Of a stretch of DNA of 64,000 nucleotides, positions 45,814-54,187 are shown one piece after another. The stretch is from Sporocytophaga myxococcoides DSM 11118 (lineage in GTDB: Bacteria > Bacteroidota > Bacteroidia > Cytophagales > Cytophagaceae). Position numbers and translations under genes: made by a program. Under the pieces are notes generated by a model. The model saw only the letters and a program-made list of their open reading frames with translations, was not told where the DNA came from and did no database searches. Where the stretch lies: assembly GCF_000426725.1 (NCBI RefSeq), contig NZ_KE384560.1, forward strand, positions 704,960 to 768,959, read 5' to 3'. Each line of letters begins with the position of its first letter. Position 1 is the stretch's first letter.

Positions 45814-46284
45814 TTATTTCACTACTAGCTTCCTCACTTGCTTCTGATCTCCAATCCTGGCACCTAAAACATACACATCTGGTGTTGATTCGCTTGCATC
45901 CTATAAAAATTCAAGGGACTGTCCACTTTCAGCATTACCTTCGTAAATTTTTTCCTGAAGTATTCCTGTCATATCGTATATCTCAAACAAGGCTTCACCT
46001 CCTTGAACAGCATTCATTTTGATGTTAACAAAATCTGAAGTCGGATTCGGATAACAGTCGGCTATGACAGGTTGCTCAAAACTATCAGCCATTCTAGCTG
46101 CACTGTTTATTACTGTCAGTTGTAAGGTTTTTGGCAGCCCCGCAGTACCTGTAGCATTGATTCCAGAATATGGAATAGCATTAATGGTGTATGTTCCAGG
46201 TGGGAAGGTTTCTGTATTCAGCTGGCCATTGTGACAGTAGTTCCGTTTATTTGCTAAAAAAAATAAAGATTCAAAAATGCTCAT
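45814..46284 (-). pseudogene. Broken T9SS cargo gene (type A sorting domain with in-frame stop)
   Basis: On the minus strand the frame reads FPPGTYTINAIPYSGINATG, then ADCYPNPTSDFVNIKM, FEIYDMTGILQEKIYEG and GQSLEFL, and hits TAG at 45901-45903. The same frame continues after the stop with DASESTPDVYVLGARIGDQ and KQVRKLVVK to a normal TAA (45814-45816). Together this is a complete type A sorting domain split by a nonsense codon. The N-terminal end from 46284 has no signal peptide. Upstream bases on another frame resemble part of the same family (NFRTFSAQPE, about 46290-46320), so frameshift and deletion are also likely. The original product was a secreted beta-rich protein. Confidence 0.75.
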
Positions 46285-46663
46285 TCTGGTTGAGCTGAAA
46301 AAGTCCTGAAATTATCTGACTAATACTTGTTAATATAATTCAGATTTTTAATTTGTTGTCAATATAATAAATGAATTTTTAAATTGATTGTTGATCTAAA
46401 AAATAAATGTCTTTGGTTCTTAATTTCCAGAGATTACCTATAATTACAGAGTCACAAAATCTTTGGAATTAGCCATGCGTTTTTAGAAGTTCAATAGAAT
46501 ATTTAATTTTGAGGTAATCGATTTGATAATTAACCTCAGGGTGATTTATTTTCACAATTTCAAGAATATTGATGATTACAATAATGATCAAATTCTGAAA
46601 GCATGAAAACGAACAGAAATCGAGTTTGAAAAAAGAAGTAAAGTAAATTTAAAATTCTGACTG
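46285..46663. other. Intergenic region upstream of the DUF2200 gene
   Basis: It probably contains more debris of the pseudogene on its left side (about 46290-46320). The remainder is AT-rich, with one imperfect inverted repeat (TGAGGTAAT and ATTAACCTCA, near 46514-46545). No intact ORF was recognised. Confidence 0.3.
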
Positions 46664-47014
46664 ATGAAAAATACTAGAATATTTAAAATGTCTTTTGCTA
46701 GTGTTTATCCCCATTACATAACCAAGGCGGAGAAAAAGGGACGTACAAAAGCAGAGGTAGATGAAATTATTTTTTGGCTTACAGGTTATGATCAGCAAGC
46801 ATTGCAAGGAATAATCGATAATAAAATTGATTTTGAAACCTTCTTCAGCCAGGCTCCACAAATGAATCCTAATGTTTCAAAAATTACTGGTGTAATTTGT
46901 GGCTATCGCGTGGAAGAGATCGAAGACGAATTGATGCAGAAGATTCGTTATTTAGATAAGCTGATTGATGAGTTGGCAAAGGGAAAGGCCATGGAAAAGA
47001 TTTTGAGGAAGTAG
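46664..47014 (+). CDS. DUF2200 domain-containing protein
   Basis: This 116-residue cytoplasmic protein matches DUF2200 over its full length: [18 protein letters not shown] at the start, [40 protein letters not shown] and the highly conserved end [18 protein letters not shown] and [12 protein letters not shown]. The molecular function is unknown; the helical composition suggests a small nucleic-acid- or protein-binding role, but that is speculation. It is 22 bases upstream of the metallophosphatase gene and probably co-transcribed with it. Confidence 0.9.
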   Translation: MKNTRIFKMSFASVYPHYITKAEKKGRTKAEVDEIIFWLTGYDQQALQGIIDNKIDFETFFSQAPQMNPNVSKITGVICGYRVEEIEDELMQKIRYLDKLIDELAKGKAMEKILRK

Positions 47015-47036
47015 TAAGAATGAGATTTTATAAAAT

Positions 47037-47663
47037 ATGAAATTTGTTGTTTTATCCGATTCTCATGGTCAACATAGAAAACTGGAACTCCCAAAAGGAA
47101 ATGTGATCATACATGCTGGTGATATAAGCAGGCGTGGAGAGGAGGATGAAATCATAGATTTTATGGGCTGGTTCAGTAAGCTCGATTTTAAGCATAAAAT
47201 ATTTATTGCAGGAAATCATGATTTTTTCTTTGAAAGAAATCCTGATAAGCATATTTTAAGTATAGTTCCTCCTGATGTGACATACTTGTGCGATAGTGGA
47301 ATAACAATCAATAATATAAAAATTTGGGGTTCTCCTGTGACGCCTTGGTTTTATAACTGGGCTTTTAATCGCCATCGTGGAAATCCTATTATCAAGCACT
47401 GGGAATTGATCCCATCTGACACAGATATATTAATTACTCATGGGCCAGCATTTGGTATACTCGATCAAACTACCAGAGGTCTAAATGTAGGTTGTGAGGA
47501 CCTGCTAAACAAAGTATACGAGGTGAATCCGAAAGTACATATATGCGGACATATTCATGAAGCATACGGAGAAGTTGTTTCATCAGGGATAAAGTTCATC
47601 AATGCAGCTGTGATTGATGAAAACTATAATTTGAAAAATGAAGTGATTACCTTTGAGTTATAG
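47037..47663 (+). CDS. Calcineurin-like metallophosphoesterase
   Basis: This 208-residue enzyme has all five metallophosphatase motifs: DSHG (8-11), HAGDISRRG (about 27-35), GNHD, ITHGPAFG and CGHIHEAYG. The set indicates a two-metal phosphoesterase of the Rv0805/brain-protein-239-like class. The substrate is not determined by these motifs. The neighbour is the DUF2200 gene; there is no link to a specific pathway. It converges with the NAD(P)-binding gene. Confidence 0.9.
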   Translation: MKFVVLSDSHGQHRKLELPKGNVIIHAGDISRRGEEDEIIDFMGWFSKLDFKHKIFIAGNHDFFFERNPDKHILSIVPPDVTYLCDSGITINNIKIWGSPVTPWFYNWAFNRHRGNPIIKHWELIPSDTDILITHGPAFGILDQTTRGLNVGCEDLLNKVYEVNPKVHICGHIHEAYGEVVSSGIKFINAAVIDENYNLKNEVITFEL

Positions 47664-47690
47664 TAAGTATAAAATATAGTATAGTTTGTT

Positions 47691-48440
47691 CTAGCTGTCT
47701 AGATCACTTTCATAAATTTTTCTATTGTATTCAACGTTATCCCTCCATAGCTCAGGATCGTGTGTTAAAATGTATTTCAAGCCGAGCTCCCGTCTTTCTG
47801 CTAATAGTTCTTTCCTTGCTTTTCCAATAGACTTTTTCAATTGAGCTAAAGTTAAATCAGTACAATAGGCAGGACTTCCTGGCTGTTGTCTCCATGAATC
47901 CTGAAGAGTTCCGCAATCCAATGAATCAAATCCGCTGTCATTAACAAGAGTAGATACCAATGTTTTTAATTGTTTAACATCACCGGAAATTGGCAGTGCG
48001 ATACGTGACTCCGTACCTTTGGGAAGACCGGAATTTACAAGAGAACCATATAAAATACTATTGTAAACTTTTATAACCGGTTGTTGAATGTGGTTCGATA
48101 CCCAAATACTTTCAGGCATACCATCTTCGATAACTTGAATCTTACCATCTCTGATAGGATAATAGTTACAGGTGTCAATAATGACGGTATTGGCAGAAAC
48201 GTTTTTAAAAATACTTTTTGGTAATTCGGGTACGCCAATTAAAGGAATACTTATTACGATTACATCAACATCATTTACGACTTCCGTCAATGGAACAGCA
48301 GTAGCTCCTGTTTCCAAAGCTAAACTTTTAAGCTTTTCTACTCCACTGGAATTGGTCATTTTAACTTTATGACCCGCTTTTGAATATTGCCGAATCAACG
48401 TGCCTCCAATTTGTCCTGCTCCGATTATTCCTATTTTCAT
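47691..48440 (-). CDS. NAD(P)-binding Rossmann-fold protein, F420 reductase-like
   Basis: This 249-residue cytoplasmic protein opens with MKIGIIGAGQIGGTLIRQY, a GxGxxG Rossmann dinucleotide-binding motif. Next come SSGVEKLKSLALETG and VDVIVISIPLIGVPELP, typical of the NADPH-dependent F420 reductase/NADP oxidoreductase family. F420 is not expected in this organism, so it probably acts on another hydride acceptor. The C-terminal 110 residues contain a Trp/Pro-rich segment (SWRQQPGSPAYCTDL). It stands alone and convergent with the metallophosphatase gene. Confidence 0.82.
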   Translation of the reverse strand: MKIGIIGAGQIGGTLIRQYSKAGHKVKMTNSSGVEKLKSLALETGATAVPLTEVVNDVDVIVISIPLIGVPELPKSIFKNVSANTVIIDTCNYYPIRDGKIQVIEDGMPESIWVSNHIQQPVIKVYNSILYGSLVNSGLPKGTESRIALPISGDVKQLKTLVSTLVNDSGFDSLDCGTLQDSWRQQPGSPAYCTDLTLAQLKKSIGKARKELLAERRELGLKYILTHDPELWRDNVEYNRKIYESDLDS

Positions 48441-48700
48441 ATTGTTCTATTGATTAAAAATTAACTCCTTTACTAAAGAGGTTTTATTTATCAGATGTTT
48501 ATGATATAGTTCAAAAATATACCTTATAATTGTTTCTGGAAAGGGGGAGATTAGACTTTGTAACGGGGTATTCGGACAATCGAATTTTGACTCTAAAATA
48601 AAGGATTTTATTACCTCTGAAAATGCCTCTTGTAAATACCCAGTCGACGTTCGTCAATTCGTGACCTACAATTATTAAATACCTTGAGTGTGAAAGATTT

Positions 48701-48724
48701 ATTTTTCTATATATGTAGAAAAAT
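48701..48724 (+). other. Leader hairpin before the FG-GAP gene
   Basis: ATTTTTCTA (48701-48709) pairs with TAGAAAAAT (48716-48724) around TATATG. It ends 10 bases before the ATG at 48735, so it lies in the 5' leader of the secreted protein gene or at its promoter. The region 48441-48700 before it holds nothing recognisable. Confidence 0.45.
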
Positions 48725-48734
48725 ATAACGACAC

Positions 48735-50198
48735 ATGGTAAAAGTTTTCAAAAAAGGATTAGCGGCAGTATTAATGGTTTCCGCTTCCATCATGGCTCAT
48801 GGCCAGGCTACAAGACTTCTGTTTCCAAATCCTGTTGGAATAAAAGAATGGGGATTTTCTGCTACAGAGTACAATGGTTATTCTCTTATCGGATCTGAAT
48901 TCTGGAGTGGATTGAATGTATTTAAAAACAATCAACTGTTGTTTCAGACTCAAGGTCCGGGATCTGGTTTATTCGGATATTCACATGGTATGAACAGTTC
49001 GTGGATTGCCGCAGGTGCCCCTCAGACTGGTAATGTCAATCAAGGTGCAGTCTATCTTTCAAAACATTTAAACGGAAACCCTCAGAATAATTTTAATACA
49101 GTCATTACTGCATTGAATCCCGGAGACCATGACCAGTTTGGCCGTGCCTTGGATATCCACGATAACTGGATGGTAATCGGCGCTCCTAACGTAAGTAATT
49201 CTCAGCATGGAGGATATATAGAAATTTGGAATCTTGTTAACAATAACTGGGTTAGAAAGACGGTAATTGCCAATGGTTCTGGTAATGTTCATGCAGACTT
49301 TGGTATCTCTGTAGCAATCAGAGGCAACAAAATTGTTGTAGGTGCTCCTGGTGATCATTCAATATACATTTATAAGTATCAGAATAATGCCTGGACTCTT
49401 GAACAAGGATATGCTCCAAATCCTGCAGCATGGGGAATTCCCATTTATGATCAGTTTACCGGCTTGCCTGTTTATCAGACCAGATTTGGTTATGATGTGG
49501 ACATCACAGATAATCATGTGATTGCTGGTGACCCATCTGCCAGAAAATCAGCAGTACTTGTTTTTCAGAATAATTTGTGGAGTTTAAAAAGTACCTTGGT
49601 TCCTCCGGCAACATCAGGAACAGGAGCAGGTGATCAATTCGGACATTCAGTAGCTATTCAGTACAACAGAGCGGTAGTAGGTGCACCAAGAGGAGCTAGC
49701 GCTGGCACTAATCCTGAGCAAGGTAAAGTATATCTTTATAATGATGAGGGAGGTTATAAATACAAAGGAATTTTGAATGTTGGTACTCCTGCAAATCTCA
49801 CTGTTAGGGCTTTAGGTTATGCTGTTGCTATTGATGGTGACAATGTTCTTGCGGGTGCTTCAAATTCAGACAACCAATTGACTATTGGCAATGAAGGTGC
49901 TGCTTTCAGAATGCCATTTTATCAATATACACCATACAGATCTGCTCATGATTTTGATCTGGATGAAGAATCAGCAGGCAAAGCTATAATTTACCCTAAC
50001 CCATCATCAGGTAATGAGGTTAAATTGAATAACAACCTATCAGTGGTTTCTGCAGAAGTGGTATCACTTATAGGAGAAATCATTCCACTTACTGTTAGCG
50101 AAGGAACAATAAATGTGAGTACTCTGAAAAAAGGCATCTACAATATTAAAATCAAAACGGATACTGAAGTTTTTACAGAGAAGCTTGTTGTTGAATAA
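48735..50198 (+). CDS. Secreted FG-GAP beta-propeller protein with T9SS type A domain
   Basis: This 487-residue protein has a signal peptide (1-24, ending IMAHGQ) and FG-GAP-like repeats forming a predicted propeller. The repeat pattern is DQFGRALDIHDNWMVIGAPN, ADFGISVAIRGNKIVVGAPG, RFGYDVDITDNHVIAGDPS and DQFGHSVAIQYNRAVVGAPR. The last 80 residues (IIYPNPSSGNEVKLNNN ... LKKGIYNIKIKT ... EKLVVE) are a type A sorting domain. It is probably surface-exposed or released. The ligand is unknown. A terminator follows at 50273-50301. Confidence 0.87.
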   Translation: MVKVFKKGLAAVLMVSASIMAHGQATRLLFPNPVGIKEWGFSATEYNGYSLIGSEFWSGLNVFKNNQLLFQTQGPGSGLFGYSHGMNSSWIAAGAPQTGNVNQGAVYLSKHLNGNPQNNFNTVITALNPGDHDQFGRALDIHDNWMVIGAPNVSNSQHGGYIEIWNLVNNNWVRKTVIANGSGNVHADFGISVAIRGNKIVVGAPGDHSIYIYKYQNNAWTLEQGYAPNPAAWGIPIYDQFTGLPVYQTRFGYDVDITDNHVIAGDPSARKSAVLVFQNNLWSLKSTLVPPATSGTGAGDQFGHSVAIQYNRAVVGAPRGASAGTNPEQGKVYLYNDEGGYKYKGILNVGTPANLTVRALGYAVAIDGDNVLAGASNSDNQLTIGNEGAAFRMPFYQYTPYRSAHDFDLDEESAGKAIIYPNPSSGNEVKLNNNLSVVSAEVVSLIGEIIPLTVSEGTINVSTLKKGIYNIKIKTDTEVFTEKLVVE

Positions 50199-50272
50199 TT
50201 ACATTTACTTCTTAAAGAATTAAACTCCTTCTTCTTCAGAATATGTTATTTTTTATAGTTTAAAATGATTTG

Positions 50273-50301
50273 ATAGCCCCGATTTTTGGGGCTATTTTTT
50301 T
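50273..50301 (+). terminator. Rho-independent terminator after the FG-GAP gene
   Basis: ATAGCCCC (50273-50280) pairs with GGGGCTAT (50288-50295), with loop GATTTTT and a following T-run. Confidence 0.9.
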
Positions 50302-50533
50302 GTGAAAATAAATTGTCCGTTAAGTTATCTGATTCTTAGTCGGCCAAATTTTACTATAATGCATTCATTAATTTAGTAAGTAATTCATCTCCACATATAT
50401 CTTTTTTTTTGAAGAGTCCTTATCTTATTTCTCAAAATGAAAATTTTTTAAAGCTACTGACATAATGCTGTCACATGCCCTCCTTTTCTTTGTATCATCA
50501 TTTAAAATATTAATAACTAAACCTTTGAAATAC

Positions 50534-51019
50534 ATGGAAAATGCAGTAGTTAAAAATCAGGAAGTTGTAATCAGTGCAAACCAGCTTTTAGATCAGTGGC
50601 AAGGCCATCGAAGATTAACCCGTCGTGTAATTGATGCCTTTCCTGAAGACAAATTGTTTAACTATTCAATTGGAGGAATGCGCTCATTTTCTGTTCTTGC
50701 AATGGAAATGATTGAAATGGGCTATCCGGGAGTACAAGGGTTGATTGATGGGAATTGGAAAGACGAAGTGAAGGAAAAGCCTAAATCTAAAGCTGAGCTC
50801 CTTAATCTTTGGGATAAATTGACAGAAAGAATTGACAGGCTATGGCCTCTGATTCCCATTGAAAGATTTCAGACTGTGGAGGCCGCATTTGGGCTATATG
50901 AAGATGCTTTGTATTCTACTGTTTTGTATTTTATTGACAACGAGATTCATCACAGAGGACAAGGGTATGTTTATCTCAGATCATTGGGAATTGCGCCACC
51001 AGCATTTTATGAAAGATAA
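50534..51019 (+). CDS. DinB family protein
   Basis: This 161-residue protein has the DinB/YfiT-like four-helix bundle with metal-binding His residues: QWQGHRRLTRRVIDAFPED (His near 24), and NEIHHRGQGYVYLRSLG near the C-terminus. The family contains thiol-dependent transferases and stress proteins. I prefer the ATG at 50534 (MENAVVKNQEVV): the frame extends to 50465 with a hydrophobic stretch, but that extension has no counterpart in the family. The next two genes encode SRPBCC and monooxygenase-like proteins on the same strand. Confidence 0.85.
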   Translation: MENAVVKNQEVVISANQLLDQWQGHRRLTRRVIDAFPEDKLFNYSIGGMRSFSVLAMEMIEMGYPGVQGLIDGNWKDEVKEKPKSKAELLNLWDKLTERIDRLWPLIPIERFQTVEAAFGLYEDALYSTVLYFIDNEIHHRGQGYVYLRSLGIAPPAFYER

Positions 51020-51107
51020 TTTGTAAGAAAATATTGAAGATATCCTAAGATTTATTTCTTTAGGATATCTTTGTTTAACAGATTTGAAAAACTGAACTTA
51101 ATCTCTT

Positions 51108-51527
51108 ATGGCAAAAACTAAAATCATTGGAGAGACCAAAGACGCAGGGTTCCAGTTTGGTCTTAGGAAAACATTTAATATACCCTATGAGGAAGTATGG
51201 GATTTTATGTTTTCTGCTAATGGCCTTAAACTTTGGCTTGGCTTACTTGCGAATGAGTTAGCAGAGAAGGAATATTATAAAACCAAAGAAGGTACAGAAG
51301 GGGAGATCAGACTTATAAAGGAACATTCTCATATAAGACTTACGTGGAAGAAAAAAGGATGGGATAATGTTTCCCAACTTCAAGTCAGGATTATAAGCAA
51401 TAATGGTAAAACAGTAATAAGTTTTCATCATGATCACTTGCTGGATGGCGACCAGCGAAGTGAAATGGATGTTCATTGGAACAGGGTGATGGAAAAGATC
51501 TCAAAGGAATTAGAAAATAAATCTTAG
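51108..51527 (+). CDS. SRPBCC (START-like) domain protein
   Basis: This 139-residue cytoplasmic protein has the hydrophobic ligand-binding Bet v1-like fold seen in the AHSA1/SRPBCC family: RKTFNIPYEEVWDFMFSANG with the conserved W and N-terminal strand-helix, SHIRLTWKKKGWD, and the C-terminal helix HWNRVMEKISKELEN. The ligand is unknown. The start is ATG 51108, and the stop is four bases before the next ATG, so it is co-transcribed with the monooxygenase-like gene. Confidence 0.82.
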   Translation: MAKTKIIGETKDAGFQFGLRKTFNIPYEEVWDFMFSANGLKLWLGLLANELAEKEYYKTKEGTEGEIRLIKEHSHIRLTWKKKGWDNVSQLQVRIISNNGKTVISFHHDHLLDGDQRSEMDVHWNRVMEKISKELENKS

Positions 51528-51530
51528 TTT

Positions 51531-51842
51531 ATGATTGTTGTTAAAGTTACTTACGCTGTAAAACCAGAATTTGCAGACAAGAATAGAGAAAATATTGCTT
51601 TGTTTCTTGAGGATTTCAGTCAGTTAAATGGTGAAGACTTTCGTTATAATGTATATGAAAGCGAGGATAGAAAGACATTTATGCATTTATCCCACTATAG
51701 AAATGAAGCGATCCAGAAAGAATTGTTGAATGTTCCATCATTCAAATCTTTTCAGAAGCAAAGAGACGAAAGCGGATTAGAAATGGAGCCGAAGATAGAA
51801 GTAATGAATTTGGTTGGTGCAGCTCATCTCCTTTTCAATTAA
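51531..51842 (+). CDS. Dimeric alpha/beta-barrel (monooxygenase-like) protein
   Basis: This 103-residue protein resembles antibiotic biosynthesis monooxygenase-like ferredoxin folds: VVKVTYAVKPEFADKNRENI, then FRYNVYESEDRKTFMHLSHYRNEAI. Such proteins form dimers and may act on small aromatic compounds or haem. No catalytic residue is diagnostic. It follows the SRPBCC gene by three bases, and 47 bases separate it from the ATP-grasp gene. Confidence 0.7.
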   Translation: MIVVKVTYAVKPEFADKNRENIALFLEDFSQLNGEDFRYNVYESEDRKTFMHLSHYRNEAIQKELLNVPSFKSFQKQRDESGLEMEPKIEVMNLVGAAHLLFN

Positions 51843-51889
51843 ACTTTAATTAATATTAACCTATTATTTATGTTAGAATGATTCATTGA

Positions 51890-52621
51890 ATGGAACTATA
51901 TACTGAAGAAATAAAGCTGGGAGAATTTTCAAACATAAGTTTTTATACCGCATTGGAGGCCTATTACAACATGGGTTTTGTAATAGTACACGTAAAGAAC
52001 ATAGAAAATATTGATATACATGATGATAATATTTTCCTGGGTAGTATACAATTTATACATAAAGCTCTGCAAAAATTAAATAAATCAATTCCGGAACTAC
52101 TTGATTATCCAAAGAGTTTGTCAAAATATTTGGGCAGAAGCATCTGGGAATCAACAATGGATGAAATTGCTAATGATCCGGCTAAGTGGAATGTATTTGT
52201 GAAACCTAAAGGGTATGCGAAAAAATTTACCGGCAGACTGGTTAAGTCAACTAGAGATTTAGTAGGCTGTGGCGATATAAGTATGAACACTCCTGTATGG
52301 GTTTCTGAACCTGTAAGTTTTATTACTGAATGGAGAGTTTTTGTGAGGTATGGCAAAGTTTTAGGAGTAAAGATGTATAAAGGAAATTGGAAGAATCATT
52401 TTAATTCTGAAATTATAGAAGCCGCAATTTCTGATTTTGATGATGCTCCAGCTGGCTATGCTTTGGACTTTGGATTAACCAGTGACAATAAGTTTTTATT
52501 GATAGAGGCAAACGATGGATTTTCTTTAGGAAACTATGGTTTATTCTATGTAGATTATGCAAAACTATTATCTGCTAGATGGGCTCAATTAACAGACAGG
52601 AATGACCTTTGTGATTTTTAA
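51890..52621 (+). CDS. ATP-grasp domain protein (DUF4343-like)
   Basis: This 243-residue protein has the C-terminal half of an ATP-grasp fold: KWNVFVKPKGYAKKFTGRL carries the ATP-binding Lys, SEPVSFITEWRVFVRYGKVLG a catalytic strand, and LDFGLTSDNKFLLIEANDGFSLGNYG the metal-binding E/N pair. This matches DUF4343, a family of ATP-dependent ligase-like proteins of unknown substrate, often found in peptide-modification or accessory loci. No precursor peptide gene was found beside it. It may be co-transcribed with the three preceding genes. Confidence 0.85.
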   Translation: MELYTEEIKLGEFSNISFYTALEAYYNMGFVIVHVKNIENIDIHDDNIFLGSIQFIHKALQKLNKSIPELLDYPKSLSKYLGRSIWESTMDEIANDPAKWNVFVKPKGYAKKFTGRLVKSTRDLVGCGDISMNTPVWVSEPVSFITEWRVFVRYGKVLGVKMYKGNWKNHFNSEIIEAAISDFDDAPAGYALDFGLTSDNKFLLIEANDGFSLGNYGLFYVDYAKLLSARWAQLTDRNDLCDF

Positions 52622-52744
52622 AGTATAAAGATTTTAACAGGCTATTTTTTATAATCTTTTCAGATTGATCAACAAAAAGAACCATTTTCTTTATTAAAGA
52701 ATGTTTCTTTTTTATTTATATAAGGTCATCTTTTTATAAGAGGT

Positions 52745-54175
52745 TTAATTCCATCCACCTCCCAAAGCCTGATAAATATTAACTTTGGCGTTCATCTGAG
52801 ATTTTTTGGTTTCTATAAGTTCAAATTTTGAATCCAGTGCATCACGTTGTGTCATCAGTACTTCCATATAATCAGCCCGTGCAGAATTGAAGAGCGTTGT
52901 AGAGATGTCAATTGAGCGGGTAAGTGCCTCCACCTGTTGTGTTTTGAGATTAAAGCTTTGTTGCATGTTGCTGATATTGGCAAGCTGATTTGCAACTTCT
53001 ACATAGGCTTTCAGTAGCGTGCGTTCATAATTATACACTGCCCGGATCTGTCTCGCGCTGGCTGAATAGTAGTATGCTTTGATTGCATTCCTGTTGATCA
53101 ATGGAGTCACAAGGTCTCCAGCAAGATAGTATAGTATAGATTCAGGAGTACTGAAGAAATATTGTGCATTATATGCATTGTAACCTATACCACCTGTAAT
53201 TTTTAATGAAGGATAAAAATTTGCTTTGGCAGCCTTAATATCAAGTTTTGCAGCTTGTAGATCCTGTTCAGCTTGTTTTATGTCAGGTCGGTTATCTAAA
53301 AGCTGAGAGGGGATACCAGCATAAATTGTATCAAGCTCTAGATCTATAAAGGTTTCGGAATGCCTTAATACTGGCTGTGGGAACCGTCCAATAAGAAAAT
53401 TAATTCTGTTTTCAGTCTCCGTTATTTTTTGCATGATGTCAAACTGACGACTTTGGTTTTTGAGTACTTCAGCTTCAAACTTACGTACCGCAAGCTCAGT
53501 AACCTTGGCAGCTTCTTTTTCCAGTTTTACTATTCTCAATGCATTCTGTTGGATTTCAATATTCTTTTTAAGCGTCTCCAATTGATTATCCAGTGCCATC
53601 AATTCATAGTAAGCGTTTGCTATTTCCGCAATGATTTGAGTAACCATAAAATTTCGTCCTTCCATAGAAGATAGGTACCTATGCATAGCTGCTTTTCTTG
53701 CATTGCGAAGTTTTTTCCAGATGTCAATTTCCCATGAAGCTCTTGCAGCGATTAGCAGATCAGAGAAAGGCTGCGGAAACCTTTTTCCTGGAACGATATC
53801 TAAATTTTCATCTACACTTCCTAACCGGGTGTATCTCCCCATCTTGTCAAGGCCAGCACTGGCTTTAATATCTATGGAAGGTAGATAGTCACCTTTCCTT
53901 GACCTTATTTCATTTTGTGAAATGTTAATCTCCTGAATTACTATATTAAGGTCCTGGTTATTTTTTAACGCAGTATCAATTAGGAGATTTAAATAAGGAT
54001 CATTGAAATACTCCTTCCATTTTACTTTAGCAATATTAGTTGTGTCCTGAGAGTCTTTATACGCTGAAGGTACGGTTCTGTTTTCAGACTTGTGGACCAA
54101 TGATGGTATACAGCCTGTGAAAAAAAGAGTATGGAAAAAAGCGAGTGTATATTTATTAAATTTCATTATGCTCAT
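52745..54175 (-). CDS. RND efflux outer membrane factor, NodT-family lipoprotein (copy 1)
   Basis: This 476-residue TolC/OprM-like channel forms the outer-membrane exit of the tripartite pump. A lipoprotein signal ends at TLFFTGC (Cys22). The two OEP repeats follow, each with long coiled-coil helices (LLIDTALKNNQDLNIVIQEI near 64-83; NLAPDIKQ-like NRPDIKQAEQDLQAAKLD near 290-307), and the C-terminal ARADYMEVLMTQRDALDSK. It is 12 bases after the pump gene stop, so it is the third gene of the operon. It is closely similar to copy 2 (61275-62702). Confidence 0.92.
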   Translation of the reverse strand: MSIMKFNKYTLAFFHTLFFTGCIPSLVHKSENRTVPSAYKDSQDTTNIAKVKWKEYFNDPYLNLLIDTALKNNQDLNIVIQEINISQNEIRSRKGDYLPSIDIKASAGLDKMGRYTRLGSVDENLDIVPGKRFPQPFSDLLIAARASWEIDIWKKLRNARKAAMHRYLSSMEGRNFMVTQIIAEIANAYYELMALDNQLETLKKNIEIQQNALRIVKLEKEAAKVTELAVRKFEAEVLKNQSRQFDIMQKITETENRINFLIGRFPQPVLRHSETFIDLELDTIYAGIPSQLLDNRPDIKQAEQDLQAAKLDIKAAKANFYPSLKITGGIGYNAYNAQYFFSTPESILYYLAGDLVTPLINRNAIKAYYYSASARQIRAVYNYERTLLKAYVEVANQLANISNMQQSFNLKTQQVEALTRSIDISTTLFNSARADYMEVLMTQRDALDSKFELIETKKSQMNAKVNIYQALGGGWN

Positions 54176-54187
54176 CTGATTACTTTC

